64,000 nt of DNA from Chloroflexota bacterium (GCA_019873685.1 JAIOAT010000011.1:1-64000), one strand, 5' to 3'; counted from the stretch's first letter, positions 17,229 to 26,651 are shown. The notes: a model not told the origin generated them from the sequence alone. Translations and numbers: made by a program.

Positions 17229-18584
17229 ATGCGCAGGTGGGTGATGGCTGTCCTGGCTGTGGGAATGCTGGCGTCGCCGGTGGCGGCCCAGAATCCTGTT
17301 GCCGGTGAAGCGCAGGTGCGCGTCGGCCACTTTTCGCCCGGCATGGGGGACATTGATCTCTATATCGATCGGACGCTCAGCGAGGCGCAGGACCTGAGCT
17401 TTGCCACTGTGACCCCCTGGTTCACGCTGCCAGCCGGGAGCTACCGTCTGAATATCACCCCGGCGGGCGCGCCGCTGGAGGATAGCCTGCTGGAGGCACG
17501 TCTGGCGTTGTTGCCCGGCCAGCGCGTTACACTGGCCGTCATCGGCGAGCGGACGCGCGGTACAGCAACCCTCTACCCCCTGGTGGAGGATTACAGCCCA
17601 ATCCCGACCGGGCAGGCGCGGGTGGCCTTCTTTCATGCCGTCCCCGATCTGGGGCCGGTCGCCGTGCAGTACCCCGATGGCACCCTGCTGTTTGAAGGGC
17701 TGACTTATCCTGATGCTCGCGCTGGCGGAGATGCCGCTGCCGGATACTTCACCCGCGACCTGGTGGCCGGCTGGCGGCAGTTTCAGGTTATCCCCGCGGA
17801 TAGCCCCGGTCTGCTGCTGGTACAGACGCCGGAAATGGCGCTGGAGGAAGGAACCAACACGCTGGTCGTGCTGGCCGGCTTGCGGGCTGGAGCGATCACT
17901 GTGGCCGCGACGACAGTGCCGGGTACGGAGGTGGTCACGGTCAATGAACAGGTGATCAGCGTGGGTGGCGGCACGGCCCGCGTCCGTCTGGCTCACTTCG
18001 CTACAGGTGCGGGGCCGCTGACGCTCTCAGTCGCAGGAGAGGCCGCCGGGCAGGAGGCGACGCTCGACTTCGGCGGCTTCACGGATTGGGTGGAAGTTCC
18101 CGCCGCGTTCTATACTGCCAGAGCGGTAGCTTCCGCCGATGGGACAACTACGCTGTTTCAGCTCCCGGAGGTGCCGCTGGTGACCGGCAGCTGGGTGACG
18201 CTGGCTGCGATCGGGCTGCCTGACGTGGGCGGAGGGCTGTTCTATCCGATCGTGGAGGATCACCGTCCGATCAATCCCGGCGAGGCGCGGCTGACCTTCG
18301 TCCACGCAGTGGCGGATCTGGGGCCGGTCGATGTGCGTCTGGCAGAAGGCACAACGCTGTTTGTGGCGCTGGAATACCCCGGCATCGATGGCAACGCCCT
18401 GCAGAGCGTTGACCTGGTGGCTGGCCCGCGGCGGCTGGAAGTCCTGCCCTATGGCGATAGCGAGACGGTGCTCTTTAGCCTGCCGGAAGTGACGTTACTC
18501 CCCGGCAGCAACAACCTGGTCGTGCTGACCGGCCTGCAGGCGGCTCCGGCGACCTTCCTGCTGACGACCGCGCCCGGCCAGTAG
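17229..18584 (+). CDS. Secreted DUF4397 repeat protein
   Basis: 451 aa. A signal peptide (residues 1-19, ending PVAAQ) is followed by four beta-rich DUF4397 units arranged as two similar halves. Units start at ARVRLAHFATG/AQVRVGHFSPG and at ARVAFFHAVPDLGPV/ARLTFVHAVADLGPV. Each half contains LYPLVEDYSPI or FYPIVEDHRPI and ends in NTLVVLAGLRA or NNLVVLTGLQA, which marks a clean internal duplication. The exported domain has no known enzymatic function; extracellular or envelope binding is likely. GGAAGGAG lies 7 nt before ATG 17229; an upstream in-frame start at 17160 would bury the signal peptide. Confidence 0.85.
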   Translation: MRRWVMAVLAVGMLASPVAAQNPVAGEAQVRVGHFSPGMGDIDLYIDRTLSEAQDLSFATVTPWFTLPAGSYRLNITPAGAPLEDSLLEARLALLPGQRVTLAVIGERTRGTATLYPLVEDYSPIPTGQARVAFFHAVPDLGPVAVQYPDGTLLFEGLTYPDARAGGDAAAGYFTRDLVAGWRQFQVIPADSPGLLLVQTPEMALEEGTNTLVVLAGLRAGAITVAATTVPGTEVVTVNEQVISVGGGTARVRLAHFATGAGPLTLSVAGEAAGQEATLDFGGFTDWVEVPAAFYTARAVASADGTTTLFQLPEVPLVTGSWVTLAAIGLPDVGGGLFYPIVEDHRPINPGEARLTFVHAVADLGPVDVRLAEGTTLFVALEYPGIDGNALQSVDLVAGPRRLEVLPYGDSETVLFSLPEVTLLPGSNNLVVLTGLQAAPATFLLTTAPGQ

Positions 18585-18629
18585 ACTCTGCCGGGCTGCC
18601 GCCCTGGCGGTGCTTCCCCGGAGGAGCGG

Positions 18630-18658
18630 TTGGCGCGGCTGGCCCGGCCTGCTATACT
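18630..18658 (+). promoter_or_regulatory. Promoter of the lipoprotein gene, probably leaderless
   Basis: TTGGCG (18630-18635), a 17-nt spacer and TATACT (18653-18658) with an extended -10 TGC just upstream. The ATG at 18666 is 7 nt after the -10, and no Shine-Dalgarno fits between. Confidence 0.5.
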
Positions 18659-18665
18659 GCGGGGC

Positions 18666-20015
18666 ATGATACGCCTGTTTTTCCTTGCTCTGATGCCTGT
18701 TATTCTGCTGGGGTTGACCGCCTGCGGCAGCGCGCCGCCGGTCAGCGAGGTCGTGCTGGCTGCCGAATCGCCGACGGTCACCCCCGGTGGGATGATCCTC
18801 ATGGTCTTGCCCACACCCACGCCGGTCACACCCACACCCCCGCCCGGCCCGGCGCCACAGGCCGTGCCCGGCTACGTGCTGACCGTGGTGGCCGGGAGCC
18901 AGACGGCCGTCTGCCCCCGGCCTGGCAATCCACGCCCGCCAGCAGCGCCGGCGGCCTACAACCTGTATACAACAGCGATCACCCAGTACCTCTCAGCGGG
19001 CGGCACTGTGCCGATGCTGGGCGCGCTCCTGACGGAATGGGGCGCGCTGGACGAAGGCGTTGGGCTGGTGAGCGATGCCTACGACCTGACTGGCGACGGC
19101 GTCTATGAGGTGCTGGTTATCCTGGCCGATCCGTTTAATGCCGGGATCGCGCCCCGACCGGGGCAGATTCTGATTTTCGGCTGTCATCAGGAAGATTACC
19201 GCCTGCTCTACGGCTCGGAATACGGCCCCGGCTTTGGCATCCCGACTCTGCTGTACGTGGGCGATATGAACGCTAATGCCGGTACGGAACTGGTTTACGT
19301 CCAGCAACGCTGCCAGAGCGGATCGTGCGTGCAGGCGGCGCAGGTGCTTTCGTGGAGCGCCCCCAATGATGGCTTCATCGCCCTCAATGTGGACACGGTT
19401 GGCTCCGCCGATGGGCGCTTTTCCATCGCCGATCTGGACAACGACCGGGTGCAGGAGATCATGATCCAGGGCGGGGGCATCTCCAGCGCGATGAGCGCGG
19501 GCCCGCCGCGCAGTTCGACCACGATCTGGGACTGGAACGGCCTCAACTACGTCCGTGCTCTAACACGCCTTGACCCGCCGCTGTACCGCATCCATGTGAT
19601 CCACGACGCCGATCGGGCGCTGGAATCCGGCAACGGCGAGGAGGCCATCCGGCTCTACCGCGAGGCGCTGGACAACCCCCGGCTGGGTACGTGGCAGGTG
19701 CCCAACGAGCAGTTCATGCTGCGTGGCTATGCCCAGTTCAAATTGATCGTGGCTTACGCTTACCTGGAGGATGATCTGGCCGCGCTGGATGCGCATAGCG
19801 TATTGATGGCGGAGCATACGCCGGGGCTGCCCAGCTATGTGTATGCCCTGGTTGGCGACGCCTTCTGGTCGGCGTACCAGGCCACCCACAATCTGCATAC
19901 CGCCTGCGTGGCGGCGGCGACGGCAGCCTCCCAGAATCCGCAGGCAGTGCTCTTCCTCAACAGTTACGGCCCGGCCAACCGCGCCTACCAGGTGCCGGAC
20001 ATCTGCACGTTTTGA
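18666..20015 (+). CDS. Lipoprotein with VCBS/FG-GAP-like and TPR-like regions (paralogue 1)
   Basis: 449 aa. Lipobox GLTAC (C20), then a PTPTPVTPTPPP linker, a beta region with DLTGDGVYEVLVIL, DMNANAGTELVYV and DLDNDRVQEIMI (the Asp/Asn-rich calcium-loop style of VCBS/FG-GAP repeats), and a C-terminal helical region resembling TPR units (ESGNGEEAIRLYREAL). It ends in DICTF. It is clearly related along its length to the protein at 61482-62921, which ends in DLCPF. Function unknown; an envelope-bound binding protein is the most that can be inferred. Start chosen for the signal peptide and the promoter geometry. Confidence 0.82.
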   Translation: MIRLFFLALMPVILLGLTACGSAPPVSEVVLAAESPTVTPGGMILMVLPTPTPVTPTPPPGPAPQAVPGYVLTVVAGSQTAVCPRPGNPRPPAAPAAYNLYTTAITQYLSAGGTVPMLGALLTEWGALDEGVGLVSDAYDLTGDGVYEVLVILADPFNAGIAPRPGQILIFGCHQEDYRLLYGSEYGPGFGIPTLLYVGDMNANAGTELVYVQQRCQSGSCVQAAQVLSWSAPNDGFIALNVDTVGSADGRFSIADLDNDRVQEIMIQGGGISSAMSAGPPRSSTTIWDWNGLNYVRALTRLDPPLYRIHVIHDADRALESGNGEEAIRLYREALDNPRLGTWQVPNEQFMLRGYAQFKLIVAYAYLEDDLAALDAHSVLMAEHTPGLPSYVYALVGDAFWSAYQATHNLHTACVAAATAASQNPQAVLFLNSYGPANRAYQVPDICTF

Positions 20016-20038
20016 GGCAGGAGGGTACCAGCAGCAGG

Positions 20039-20067
20039 GGCGCCGCGCCGTTCTGGGGTGCGGCGCC
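20039..20067 (+). terminator. GC-rich hairpin after the lipoprotein gene
   Basis: GGCGCCGC (20039-20046) and GCGGCGCC (20060-20067) form an 8-bp stem with a 13-nt loop, 23 nt after the stop. No T-run follows. Confidence 0.35.
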
Positions 20068-20186
20068 GGTGTTGAATCGGGCTGGACGCGCTACAATTCG
20101 CCGCCAGCCGGTTGCGGGAAATCCGGCGGTGTGGCCGGGAATGCGCTGCGGCGGGGATGTCCGCCGCCGGGAGGAAAGGGTCGGGC

Positions 20187-21326
20187 ATGAGCGATCTGCT
20201 GACTTACTGCCGCGATCACGCCGGGAAGATGCTGGAACTGCTCCAGACGTTGATCGCGTACGAATCGTTTACCGCTGAGAAGGCGGCGGTAGACCGGCTG
20301 GCGACCTACCTGTTCGGGCAGTTGGAGGGTCTGGGCGCGGCGGTGGAGCGCATCCCGCGCACGGAGGTAGGCGATATCCTGCTGGCCAGGTGGAATGGCG
20401 ATGCACCCGGCAAGCCGATCACCTTCATCGGGCACATGGATACCGTCTGGCCGCTGGGAACGCTGGCCGAACGCCCGATTCGTATCGACGACGGGCGGCT
20501 GTACGGCCCCGGTGCGATTGACATGAAGGCCGGACTGGCGGTCATGCTCAGCGCGATCCGCGTTCTGCAGGAACGCGGCGAATTTCCGCAGCGACCGATC
20601 TGGGCGCTGCTGACCTCCGACGAGGAGATCGGCAGCGTGCATTCCCGCGAGATCATCCTGGATGTGGCCCGGCAATCCGGCCTGTGCCTGATCATTGAGC
20701 CAGCCACGCCACAGGGCGCGCTCAAGACCTGGCGCAAAGGCGTGGCTGACTTCCAGGTGAAGGTCTACGGGCGGGCGTCCCATGCCGGCGGCGCGCCGGA
20801 AGCGGGCATCAACGCCGTGGTGGAACTGGCCCATCAGATTCTGCGCCTGAACGCGCTCAATGACCTGCCCAATGGCACGTCCGTTTCGGTGACGGTTGTC
20901 CGTGGCGGGCACGCCACCAACGTGATCCCCGATTACGCTGAAGCGTACGCTGATGTGCGCTTTCTGACCCACGCGGAGGCGGAGCGTGTCCAGCGGGCGG
21001 TGAGTGAACTGCATCCCGTGCTGCCCGGCGCCCGGCTGGAGATCATCGCCGGGGACAGGCGCCCGCCGCTGGAACGCGATGAGCGGATGCGGGCTGCCTT
21101 TGCCCAGGTTCAGCGCATCGGCGCCGGGCTGGGCCTGAGTATCATCGAGGAAGGCAGCGGCGGCGGCTCCGACGGCAACTTCACCGCTTCGGTAGGCACC
21201 CCTACACTGGATGGCATGGGGCCGACGGGCGACGGGTTGCACGCTGCCCACGAAAATGTGCTGATCAGCAGCGTTCCGGAAAAGACGGCCCTGCTGGCGG
21301 CCATCCTGCAACAGTGGCAGATGTAA
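20187..21326 (+). CDS. M20-family zinc metallopeptidase (glutamate-carboxypeptidase-like)
   Basis: 379 aa, the normal length. Metal ligands and catalytic residues are visible in order: GHMDTVWP (His and catalytic Asp), GPGAIDMKAG (bridging Asp), SDEEIGS (catalytic Glu and ligand Glu) and the dimerisation-domain block GHATNVIPDYAEAYADVR. It hydrolyses a C-terminal or N-acyl amino-acid bond in small peptides or derivatives. No signal peptide, so cytoplasmic. GGGAGGAAA lies 9 nt before ATG 20187; the upstream frame from 20112 has no support. Confidence 0.9.
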   Translation: MSDLLTYCRDHAGKMLELLQTLIAYESFTAEKAAVDRLATYLFGQLEGLGAAVERIPRTEVGDILLARWNGDAPGKPITFIGHMDTVWPLGTLAERPIRIDDGRLYGPGAIDMKAGLAVMLSAIRVLQERGEFPQRPIWALLTSDEEIGSVHSREIILDVARQSGLCLIIEPATPQGALKTWRKGVADFQVKVYGRASHAGGAPEAGINAVVELAHQILRLNALNDLPNGTSVSVTVVRGGHATNVIPDYAEAYADVRFLTHAEAERVQRAVSELHPVLPGARLEIIAGDRRPPLERDERMRAAFAQVQRIGAGLGLSIIEEGSGGGSDGNFTASVGTPTLDGMGPTGDGLHAAHENVLISSVPEKTALLAAILQQWQM

Positions 21327-21355
21327 ACTATTCCGTATAACCGCAACGAATCGGG

Positions 21356-21381
21356 CGGGGACGGCCTGCGGGTCGTCCCCG
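21356..21381. terminator. Hairpin between convergent genes
   Basis: CGGGGACG (21356-21363) pairs with CGTCCCCG (21374-21381) over a 10-nt loop, between the stops of the M20 peptidase and the HExxH gene. It lacks a T-run on either strand, so its role as a bidirectional terminator is only positional. Confidence 0.35.
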
Positions 21382-21407
21382 TATGCTGCCTGCAGCTAGC
21401 TACCGCC

Positions 21408-22712
21408 TCAGGGAGTGGGTGTGTTGGCCGCGGCCAGCAACGCCTCGCGGGTGGTGATGCCCCGGATGGCGACCAGAAAGCGGGCGATAGAGCCGCTTTG
21501 TGCCCGCAGGGCGGCGATGGCCGGGCCGATCGGGTCTTCGCCGGCGGTTCCGAGGTTGTTTTCGCCCTGGTAGCCGCCGTAGAAGGCGAAGTAAGCCTGG
21601 TTGATCTTGCGGATAGGGTAGCCGTTGGCGTGGAAGAAGGCCCGCCGTTCTGCCATGTACGCCTCAGCCTCGGTGACCCGGCCTTCCGCCAGCAGGGCGT
21701 CAACAGTCACGCGGGTCTTGTGCATCTCCGCCGCAAAGTCGAACGCAGTGGGATCGGGCGTGGGCGTTGGGGCGGGCGGGGCAGCGTCTGGCGGCAGCAG
21801 ATCCGGGTAGTAGCGGGCCAGCACCAGCCGCCCGATTTCCTTGCCCAGCACTTCGGCGGTGGTTTCGTTGATGATGCGTGTCTCCGGGTTGCCGCCATCG
21901 AAGTATTGCCAGCCCAGCGGGAAGAAGAACAGGTAATGGTGCACCCATTCATGGGCGGTAGTCTCGATGGCCCAGGCCAGGGCGTCGGTCTCGCCGACCA
22001 TGCTGGGGTAGAGGGCCATGCCGCCGATATCTACCACCAGCGAGGACACATCCAGATCGGCGTCAACTGCCGCCTCCAGCGCGTCCCGCCGATCGACGCT
22101 CAGCCCGTCCAGGCTGAGCGAGGCGTCCACACGGATGGCGTCCCGCGGGGAGATGATCAGCACGTCCGGCAGGGGGCTGAAACGGATGGCGACCGGCGGC
22201 AGCACCTGGCCCAGGACGGCCAGCCCTTCGTCTACCAGCACAGCGGAGACCTGCTCCTCCAGGATGCTCTCGATCATGTCCTGCCGATTGCGCAGATCGG
22301 CTCGGCGGGCGTCGCGTTCGGCCCGCAGATCGGCGCTGGCTGCAGCGGGATCAGCAGTAGCTGGATCGCTGTAGATGGCTGCGATCTGCGCCTCAAGCCT
22401 GAGCACGGCGCTCAGGTCGGCCATGTAAGCGCGGACGAGATCGGCCCGGTGGGCTTCGTCCAGGTAGTCCTGCACACCGAACAGGCTGGCGAACGCCTTG
22501 GCCGCCAGCGCGTCAACTTCCCAGGCCACGTAGTTGAACAGGCTATCGCGGGCGTGAGCGGCGGCCCCGACGATCAGATCACCGGGCGGGGGCGTGCTGG
22601 TCTGCAGGATGATCAGCAGGGCGGCGCACAGGAGCATGACGCGCAGCAGCGCCCGAATCCGCCGCCAGGGGATGGGCCGCCGACGGTTGCTGACCTGTCC
22701 TGTCGTTGTCAC
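21408..22712 (-). CDS. Membrane-anchored HExxH protein (putative gluzincin metallopeptidase)
   Basis: 434 aa with a basic N-terminus and one membrane segment (about residues 22-42). A long region with predicted helices follows, then AHEWVHHY (H254, E255, H258) and, 24 residues after the second His, INETTAEVL (E283, E287), an arrangement like the third Glu ligand of gluzincins. After a PTPTPDPT linker the C-terminal part (EAEAYMAERRAFFHANGYPIRKINQAYFAFYGGY) is unfamiliar. I do not recognise a named family. It is a candidate membrane-bound zinc protease. GTG start with AGGAG 6 nt upstream. It follows an ABC exporter operon but lies behind that operon's terminator. Confidence 0.7.
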   Translation of the reverse strand: MTTTGQVSNRRRPIPWRRIRALLRVMLLCAALLIILQTSTPPPGDLIVGAAAHARDSLFNYVAWEVDALAAKAFASLFGVQDYLDEAHRADLVRAYMADLSAVLRLEAQIAAIYSDPATADPAAASADLRAERDARRADLRNRQDMIESILEEQVSAVLVDEGLAVLGQVLPPVAIRFSPLPDVLIISPRDAIRVDASLSLDGLSVDRRDALEAAVDADLDVSSLVVDIGGMALYPSMVGETDALAWAIETTAHEWVHHYLFFFPLGWQYFDGGNPETRIINETTAEVLGKEIGRLVLARYYPDLLPPDAAPPAPTPTPDPTAFDFAAEMHKTRVTVDALLAEGRVTEAEAYMAERRAFFHANGYPIRKINQAYFAFYGGYQGENNLGTAGEDPIGPAIAALRAQSGSIARFLVAIRGITTREALLAAANTPTP

Positions 22713-22738
22713 TCGATGCTCCTGCGCTGTAAGCAGTC

Positions 22739-22770
22739 AAAAACGCGGGGACCCCCGTAGGCCCCCGCGT
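22739..22770 (-). terminator. Rho-independent terminator of the ABC exporter operon
   Basis: On the minus strand, an 8-bp stem (ACGCGGGG at 22770-22763 with CCCCGCGT at 22750-22743) is followed by TTTTT (22743-22739). It lies between the last permease and the HExxH gene. Confidence 0.7.
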
Positions 22771-22812
22771 ATTGTACCAGCTTCAGCTGGCAGCTTGGCC
22801 GCTTTTCAGCAC

Positions 22813-24084
22813 CTACTCATATCGAAAGCGCCGCACCCCCAGGGCGAAGAACGCCGCGCCGACGGCTAGCAGTACCAGCACCGGCCCGATCACTTCCGGG
22901 ATGCCGCCGCCATCGTACAGGATGGTATTGAAGGCGTCCATACACCAGGCAATAGGTGAAAGGTGGCCCAGCACCTGCATAAATTGCGGCACGATCTCCA
23001 GCGGCCACCACGCTCCTCCCAGCGGCGCCAGGGTCATTGTGGCCAGCATACCCAGCCCGCTGGCCTGTTCCGGTGTGCGGGCCAGCGCCGCTAGAGCGAT
23101 AGCCATCGCCGAGATCGTAAACACGTAGGCCAGCACGACCACGATCACCGCCGGGATGTTCCGGCCAAAATTGACACCCAGCAGCGCCCCGACAGCGAGC
23201 AGGATGGCGAACTGCAGCAGGCCCAGCAGGTAGCCCCGCAGAATCTTGCCGCCCAGAATCTGCGACCGGCTGATCGGCGTGACCATCAGGCGTGGCAACG
23301 TGCCATCCTGGCGCTCCTGGATCAGTACAGCGGCCAGCCCCAGGACGTTGATCATGGCGTACATGGCGGCCATGCCCGCGGAAGATTGGGCGAAACCGGA
23401 GAAGCTGGCGGCGCCAGTCTGATCCTGTGGTTCTGCCTGCGCCGTTTCCACGGTCACTGTGATGGGCGCGGGCGGCCCCCAGGCGGCTTCCGCCTCAGCG
23501 TAGCGGGCGGCGTAGAAGGCGCCGCGGTTGTCCTCGTCAATGATATTGAGATCGGCGGCGGCCTGGGCGCTCAGGCGAGCGGCAACGGTGGCTCCACCAA
23601 GCCGGGTGACCACCGCCGCGATGGTCTGGCGGGCGATGCCCGGCGCACTGAGCGCGGGATCGGCGCGGAAGACCAGCTCAACCGGCTCGCCTGCCTCCAG
23701 CGCCGTGCTGTACCCCGCCGGGATGGTCAGCGTGGCGTAGACGGTTCCAGCGGTCAGCCGTTCGGCGGCAAGCGCTTCGGTCAGGGTCTGGCCTTCGGCC
23801 AGCTCACAGTCCGGCGCGTCGGGCTGGCCGGTGGCGGCATAGGGGCAGACGATCACGGTGGGGTTGGCGGTCAGCAGCGCCTCGACCAGCGCCGCCGAGG
23901 CAGGGCTACCGTCCTGATCGAGCACGTCGATCGGGATTACAGCGGGGCCACCCCCGCTGCCCCGGAACACCACGCCGATGATCAGCACGAAGATGATCGG
24001 CATGACGGTAACAAAGAACCAGTTGCTGCGGTCCTGAAAGTACAGGTGCAGGTCGTTCAGGGCAATGATGAAGACCTTGCGCAT
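22813..24084 (-). CDS. ABC-2 type exporter permease (second)
   Basis: 423 aa. N-terminal membrane segment (about residues 22-40), a large extracytoplasmic domain of about 180 residues, then five or six C-terminal membrane segments in the YhgE/NatB-like ABC-2 layout (QERQDGTLPRLMVTPISRSQILGGK is the typical linker before them). It pairs with the permease encoded 15 nt upstream to form a heterodimeric exporter. GGGGGAGAAG precedes the ATG. Substrate unknown. Confidence 0.88.
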   Translation of the reverse strand: MRKVFIIALNDLHLYFQDRSNWFFVTVMPIIFVLIIGVVFRGSGGGPAVIPIDVLDQDGSPASAALVEALLTANPTVIVCPYAATGQPDAPDCELAEGQTLTEALAAERLTAGTVYATLTIPAGYSTALEAGEPVELVFRADPALSAPGIARQTIAAVVTRLGGATVAARLSAQAAADLNIIDEDNRGAFYAARYAEAEAAWGPPAPITVTVETAQAEPQDQTGAASFSGFAQSSAGMAAMYAMINVLGLAAVLIQERQDGTLPRLMVTPISRSQILGGKILRGYLLGLLQFAILLAVGALLGVNFGRNIPAVIVVVLAYVFTISAMAIALAALARTPEQASGLGMLATMTLAPLGGAWWPLEIVPQFMQVLGHLSPIAWCMDAFNTILYDGGGIPEVIGPVLVLLAVGAAFFALGVRRFRYE

Positions 24085-24099
24085 GGCGTCTTCTCCCCC

Positions 24100-25458
24100 T
24101 TAGATGTCCAGGCGGCGGTTGAACTGGTACAGGCCAACGACGAAGAAGACCACGCCCATGATCAGCAGCGCCGCGATGTTGGGCAGGACATCCCCCAGCG
24201 CCCCACCTTGGGACAGGATCGTGTAGCCGTTGCCTCCCCAGAAGTGAAACGTCAGGCGCGGCAGGAATTGCAGGAAGTCCGGCATCTGCATCGTTGGGAA
24301 GAAGATGCCGCCGGCCAGACCCATCACGAACAGGACAAACGCAGCCAGGTTACCGGCCTGTTCTTCCGTCCGGGCGAAGCTGGCGATGGTGATCCCGACG
24401 CCAGTCGCGGCAGCGACTGCCGCCAGCGTCAGGGCGACGACAGCGGGCAGGTCGCTGCCCCAGATGTTCGTGCTTGGCCCCTGCAGGATCAGGCCGACCA
24501 GGCTCATGGCGATCATCAGGACGAACATCTGCAGCAGGCCGCCGACATACGTGCCCAGCAGCTTGCCGCCCAGGATGATCCCGCGCGGGGTGGGGGTGAG
24601 CGCCATGCGCTGCAGCGTCCACAGGCGTTGCTCGCGCAGGATAGTGGCGCTGCCGACCGTCACGGTAAAACCCATGAAGAAGATAGCAAACCCGGGGGAG
24701 AAAGTTGCCAGCGGGTCAAAAGCGTCCTGGGTCCGACCCGCCACATCTACCTGGCGGATGCGGATCGGGTTAGCGTCTGGCTGACTGGCGGCCTGCGCTA
24801 TCCCGGTGAATGTCTCATTCAGACTACCTGAAGCCAGTTGCAGAGCCAGCAGCGGGTGGGCGGGGATAGCCTCCACTAGGCCGCTGACGGTGGCGCCGAC
24901 GGCAATGTTGCCCGCGGCGATACCATCGGCGATACCCTGCACTACATCGCGGAAGATCGTCCAGCCGACAGTAGAGCGCGGGTTGCGGTAGAGGGTGAGG
25001 TTAGTGTGACCGACGAGGGTGAGTGGTTCATCGCCCCCTGCGGCAAAGGCTGCCGGGTCCGGGGTGAGGCTGGCGGAGAAATCCGGCGGGATGATCAGCG
25101 CGGCAGTCAGTTCGCCGCTGTCGACCAGGGCACGAGCTTCCGCTTCGTTGCTGATGGCGCGGGCTTTGAACAGGCGGTGCAGCGGGTTGTCCGCGTCAGG
25201 GCTAGCGGGATCGGACGGGATGAGCGCCTCGCTGAAGATTGCGCCGAGCGCTGTGCCCTGTGAGCCGCCTTCGTCCAGGTTGACGATGCCAACCGGGATA
25301 TCCAGAACGGTCACGTCCTGCGGTCCGGTCATGCCGGAGAAAGCCAGGCCCATGATGGCGGACATGACCAGTGGCACAAGAAACATGTAGATCGCGCCGG
25401 TGCGGTCGGTGAAGCGCTCGTAGTTTTCCTTCCAGAGAATCGCCCAGAGCTTGCGCAT
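24100..25458 (-). CDS. ABC-2 type exporter permease (first)
   Basis: 452 aa with the same layout as its neighbour: MRKLWAILWKENYERFTDR start, one membrane segment, a large extracytoplasmic domain and a C-terminal group of membrane segments preceded by LREQRLWTLQRMALTPTPRGIILGGK. The two permeases are diverged paralogues. GGAG lies 8 nt before ATG 25458; a GTG at 25467 that overlaps the ATPase stop is the alternative start. Confidence 0.88.
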   Translation of the reverse strand: MRKLWAILWKENYERFTDRTGAIYMFLVPLVMSAIMGLAFSGMTGPQDVTVLDIPVGIVNLDEGGSQGTALGAIFSEALIPSDPASPDADNPLHRLFKARAISNEAEARALVDSGELTAALIIPPDFSASLTPDPAAFAAGGDEPLTLVGHTNLTLYRNPRSTVGWTIFRDVVQGIADGIAAGNIAVGATVSGLVEAIPAHPLLALQLASGSLNETFTGIAQAASQPDANPIRIRQVDVAGRTQDAFDPLATFSPGFAIFFMGFTVTVGSATILREQRLWTLQRMALTPTPRGIILGGKLLGTYVGGLLQMFVLMIAMSLVGLILQGPSTNIWGSDLPAVVALTLAAVAAATGVGITIASFARTEEQAGNLAAFVLFVMGLAGGIFFPTMQMPDFLQFLPRLTFHFWGGNGYTILSQGGALGDVLPNIAALLIMGVVFFVVGLYQFNRRLDI

Positions 25459-25463
25459 GGCCC

Positions 25464-26420
25464 TCACTCCCGCAGCGCCCGGCCGGTCAGGTGAAGGAAG
25501 ACGGCTTCGAGGTCTGGCTCCTGGACCCTGACGGAGCTGATGTGCACGCCGGCGTTATTGGCGATGGTGATCAGGTCGGGCAAGGCCTTGCGCCCACGCC
25601 TGGCGCGAACGGTCAGTTCGCCGTCCTGCTGGTTGACGCTGGTCACGCCTTCTACGTTGCCAAACTGCTCCAGCATGGCCGGCGGGACCTGCTGGTTGTC
25701 CACCCGCAGGATGATCTGATCCAGTTCACCGATCATCTGGATGAGCTGGCCAGTCGTGCCCTCGGCGATGATCACGCCATGATCGATGATCCCGACGCGG
25801 TCGCTCAGTTCCTGGGCTTCCTCCATGTAATGGGTGGTGTAAAGGACGGTCATGCCGTAGCGCTGCTTCAGTTCCAGCACGGCGTCCAGGATGCGGCGGC
25901 GGCTCTGCGGGTCGATGCCCACGGTCGGCTCATCCATGAAAACGATCCTGGGCCTGTGCAGGAGGCCAACGCCGATGTTGACCCGCCGTTTCATCCCGCC
26001 GGAATACTTTTCCACTTTTTCGTCGGCGCGGTCGCGCAGATCGATGAATTCCAGCACTTCGTCGATGGCGCTTTCCAGCGCCCTGCCACTGAGGCCGTAC
26101 AGCTGACCAAAGAAGCGCAGGTTCTGGCGGCCGGTCAGGCGCGGGTAGAGGGCGATCTCCTGGGGAATGACGCCGATCACCTGCTTGGCCTTGATCGGAT
26201 CCGTGGCGATGTTGTAGCCAGCGATGATCGCTTCCCCGCCACTGGGTTGCAGCAAGCCGCTAAGCATGGAGATGGTTGTCGTCTTGCCTGCGCCATTCGG
26301 CCCAAGCAGGCTGTAGACTTCGCCAGTCTCGATCACCAGGTCGACATCCCGGACAGCCAGCGGGCCATCCGGCGGGTTGTACTGCTTCTTGAGGTCGCGG
26401 GTCTGGATAATAGGCGCCAT
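25464..26420 (-). CDS. ABC transporter ATPase of the ABC-2 exporter
   Basis: 318 aa. Walker A GPNGAGKTT, signature YSGGMKRRVNIGVGLLH, Walker B RIVFMDEPTVGIDP, switch His in YTTHYMEEA, and a C-terminal extension of about 90 residues typical of drug- or antibiotic-exporter ATPases (CcmA/NatA/DrrA type). It drives the two permeases downstream. ATG 26420 follows a GGGGGG tract at 9 nt. The frame is open far upstream, but that stretch is antisense to lysA and is not coding. Confidence 0.92.
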   Translation of the reverse strand: MAPIIQTRDLKKQYNPPDGPLAVRDVDLVIETGEVYSLLGPNGAGKTTTISMLSGLLQPSGGEAIIAGYNIATDPIKAKQVIGVIPQEIALYPRLTGRQNLRFFGQLYGLSGRALESAIDEVLEFIDLRDRADEKVEKYSGGMKRRVNIGVGLLHRPRIVFMDEPTVGIDPQSRRRILDAVLELKQRYGMTVLYTTHYMEEAQELSDRVGIIDHGVIIAEGTTGQLIQMIGELDQIILRVDNQQVPPAMLEQFGNVEGVTSVNQQDGELTVRARRGRKALPDLITIANNAGVHISSVRVQEPDLEAVFLHLTGRALRE

Positions 26421-26622
26421 AGAAAGTTTCCCCCCCTTTTTTGGGCACTGACGATTAGCGGAATTTCGTTGCGGATGGCGCGCAAGAGGCGTGGAAAAAC
26501 TGGCCGGTTTTTTCTCCTGCAGTAGTTTTCCGGGGCATGCTGCTACAGGTGTATCTGCGGGCACAACCCGCATATCCCTCAATCTGCTTATACGCAGGGG
26601 CCAGCACCCGGTTGCGCAGAAA

Positions 26623-26651
26623 CTGGTACGCTCCGAAGAGGGCGGTACAAT
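26623..26651 (+). promoter_or_regulatory. Weak candidate promoter of lysA
   Basis: CTGGTA (26623-26628), a 17-nt spacer and TACAAT (26646-26651), 36 nt before the lysA start. The -10 is good, the -35 is poor. The rest of the 267-nt divergent region holds only a short AAAAAC/GTTTTT hairpin near 26497. Confidence 0.35.

Noticed and set aside
18800..18850. Repeated CCCACACCC-type units, suggestive of a microsatellite
   Set aside because: They encode the PTPTP linker of the lipoprotein, as in its paralogue, and are explained by that.
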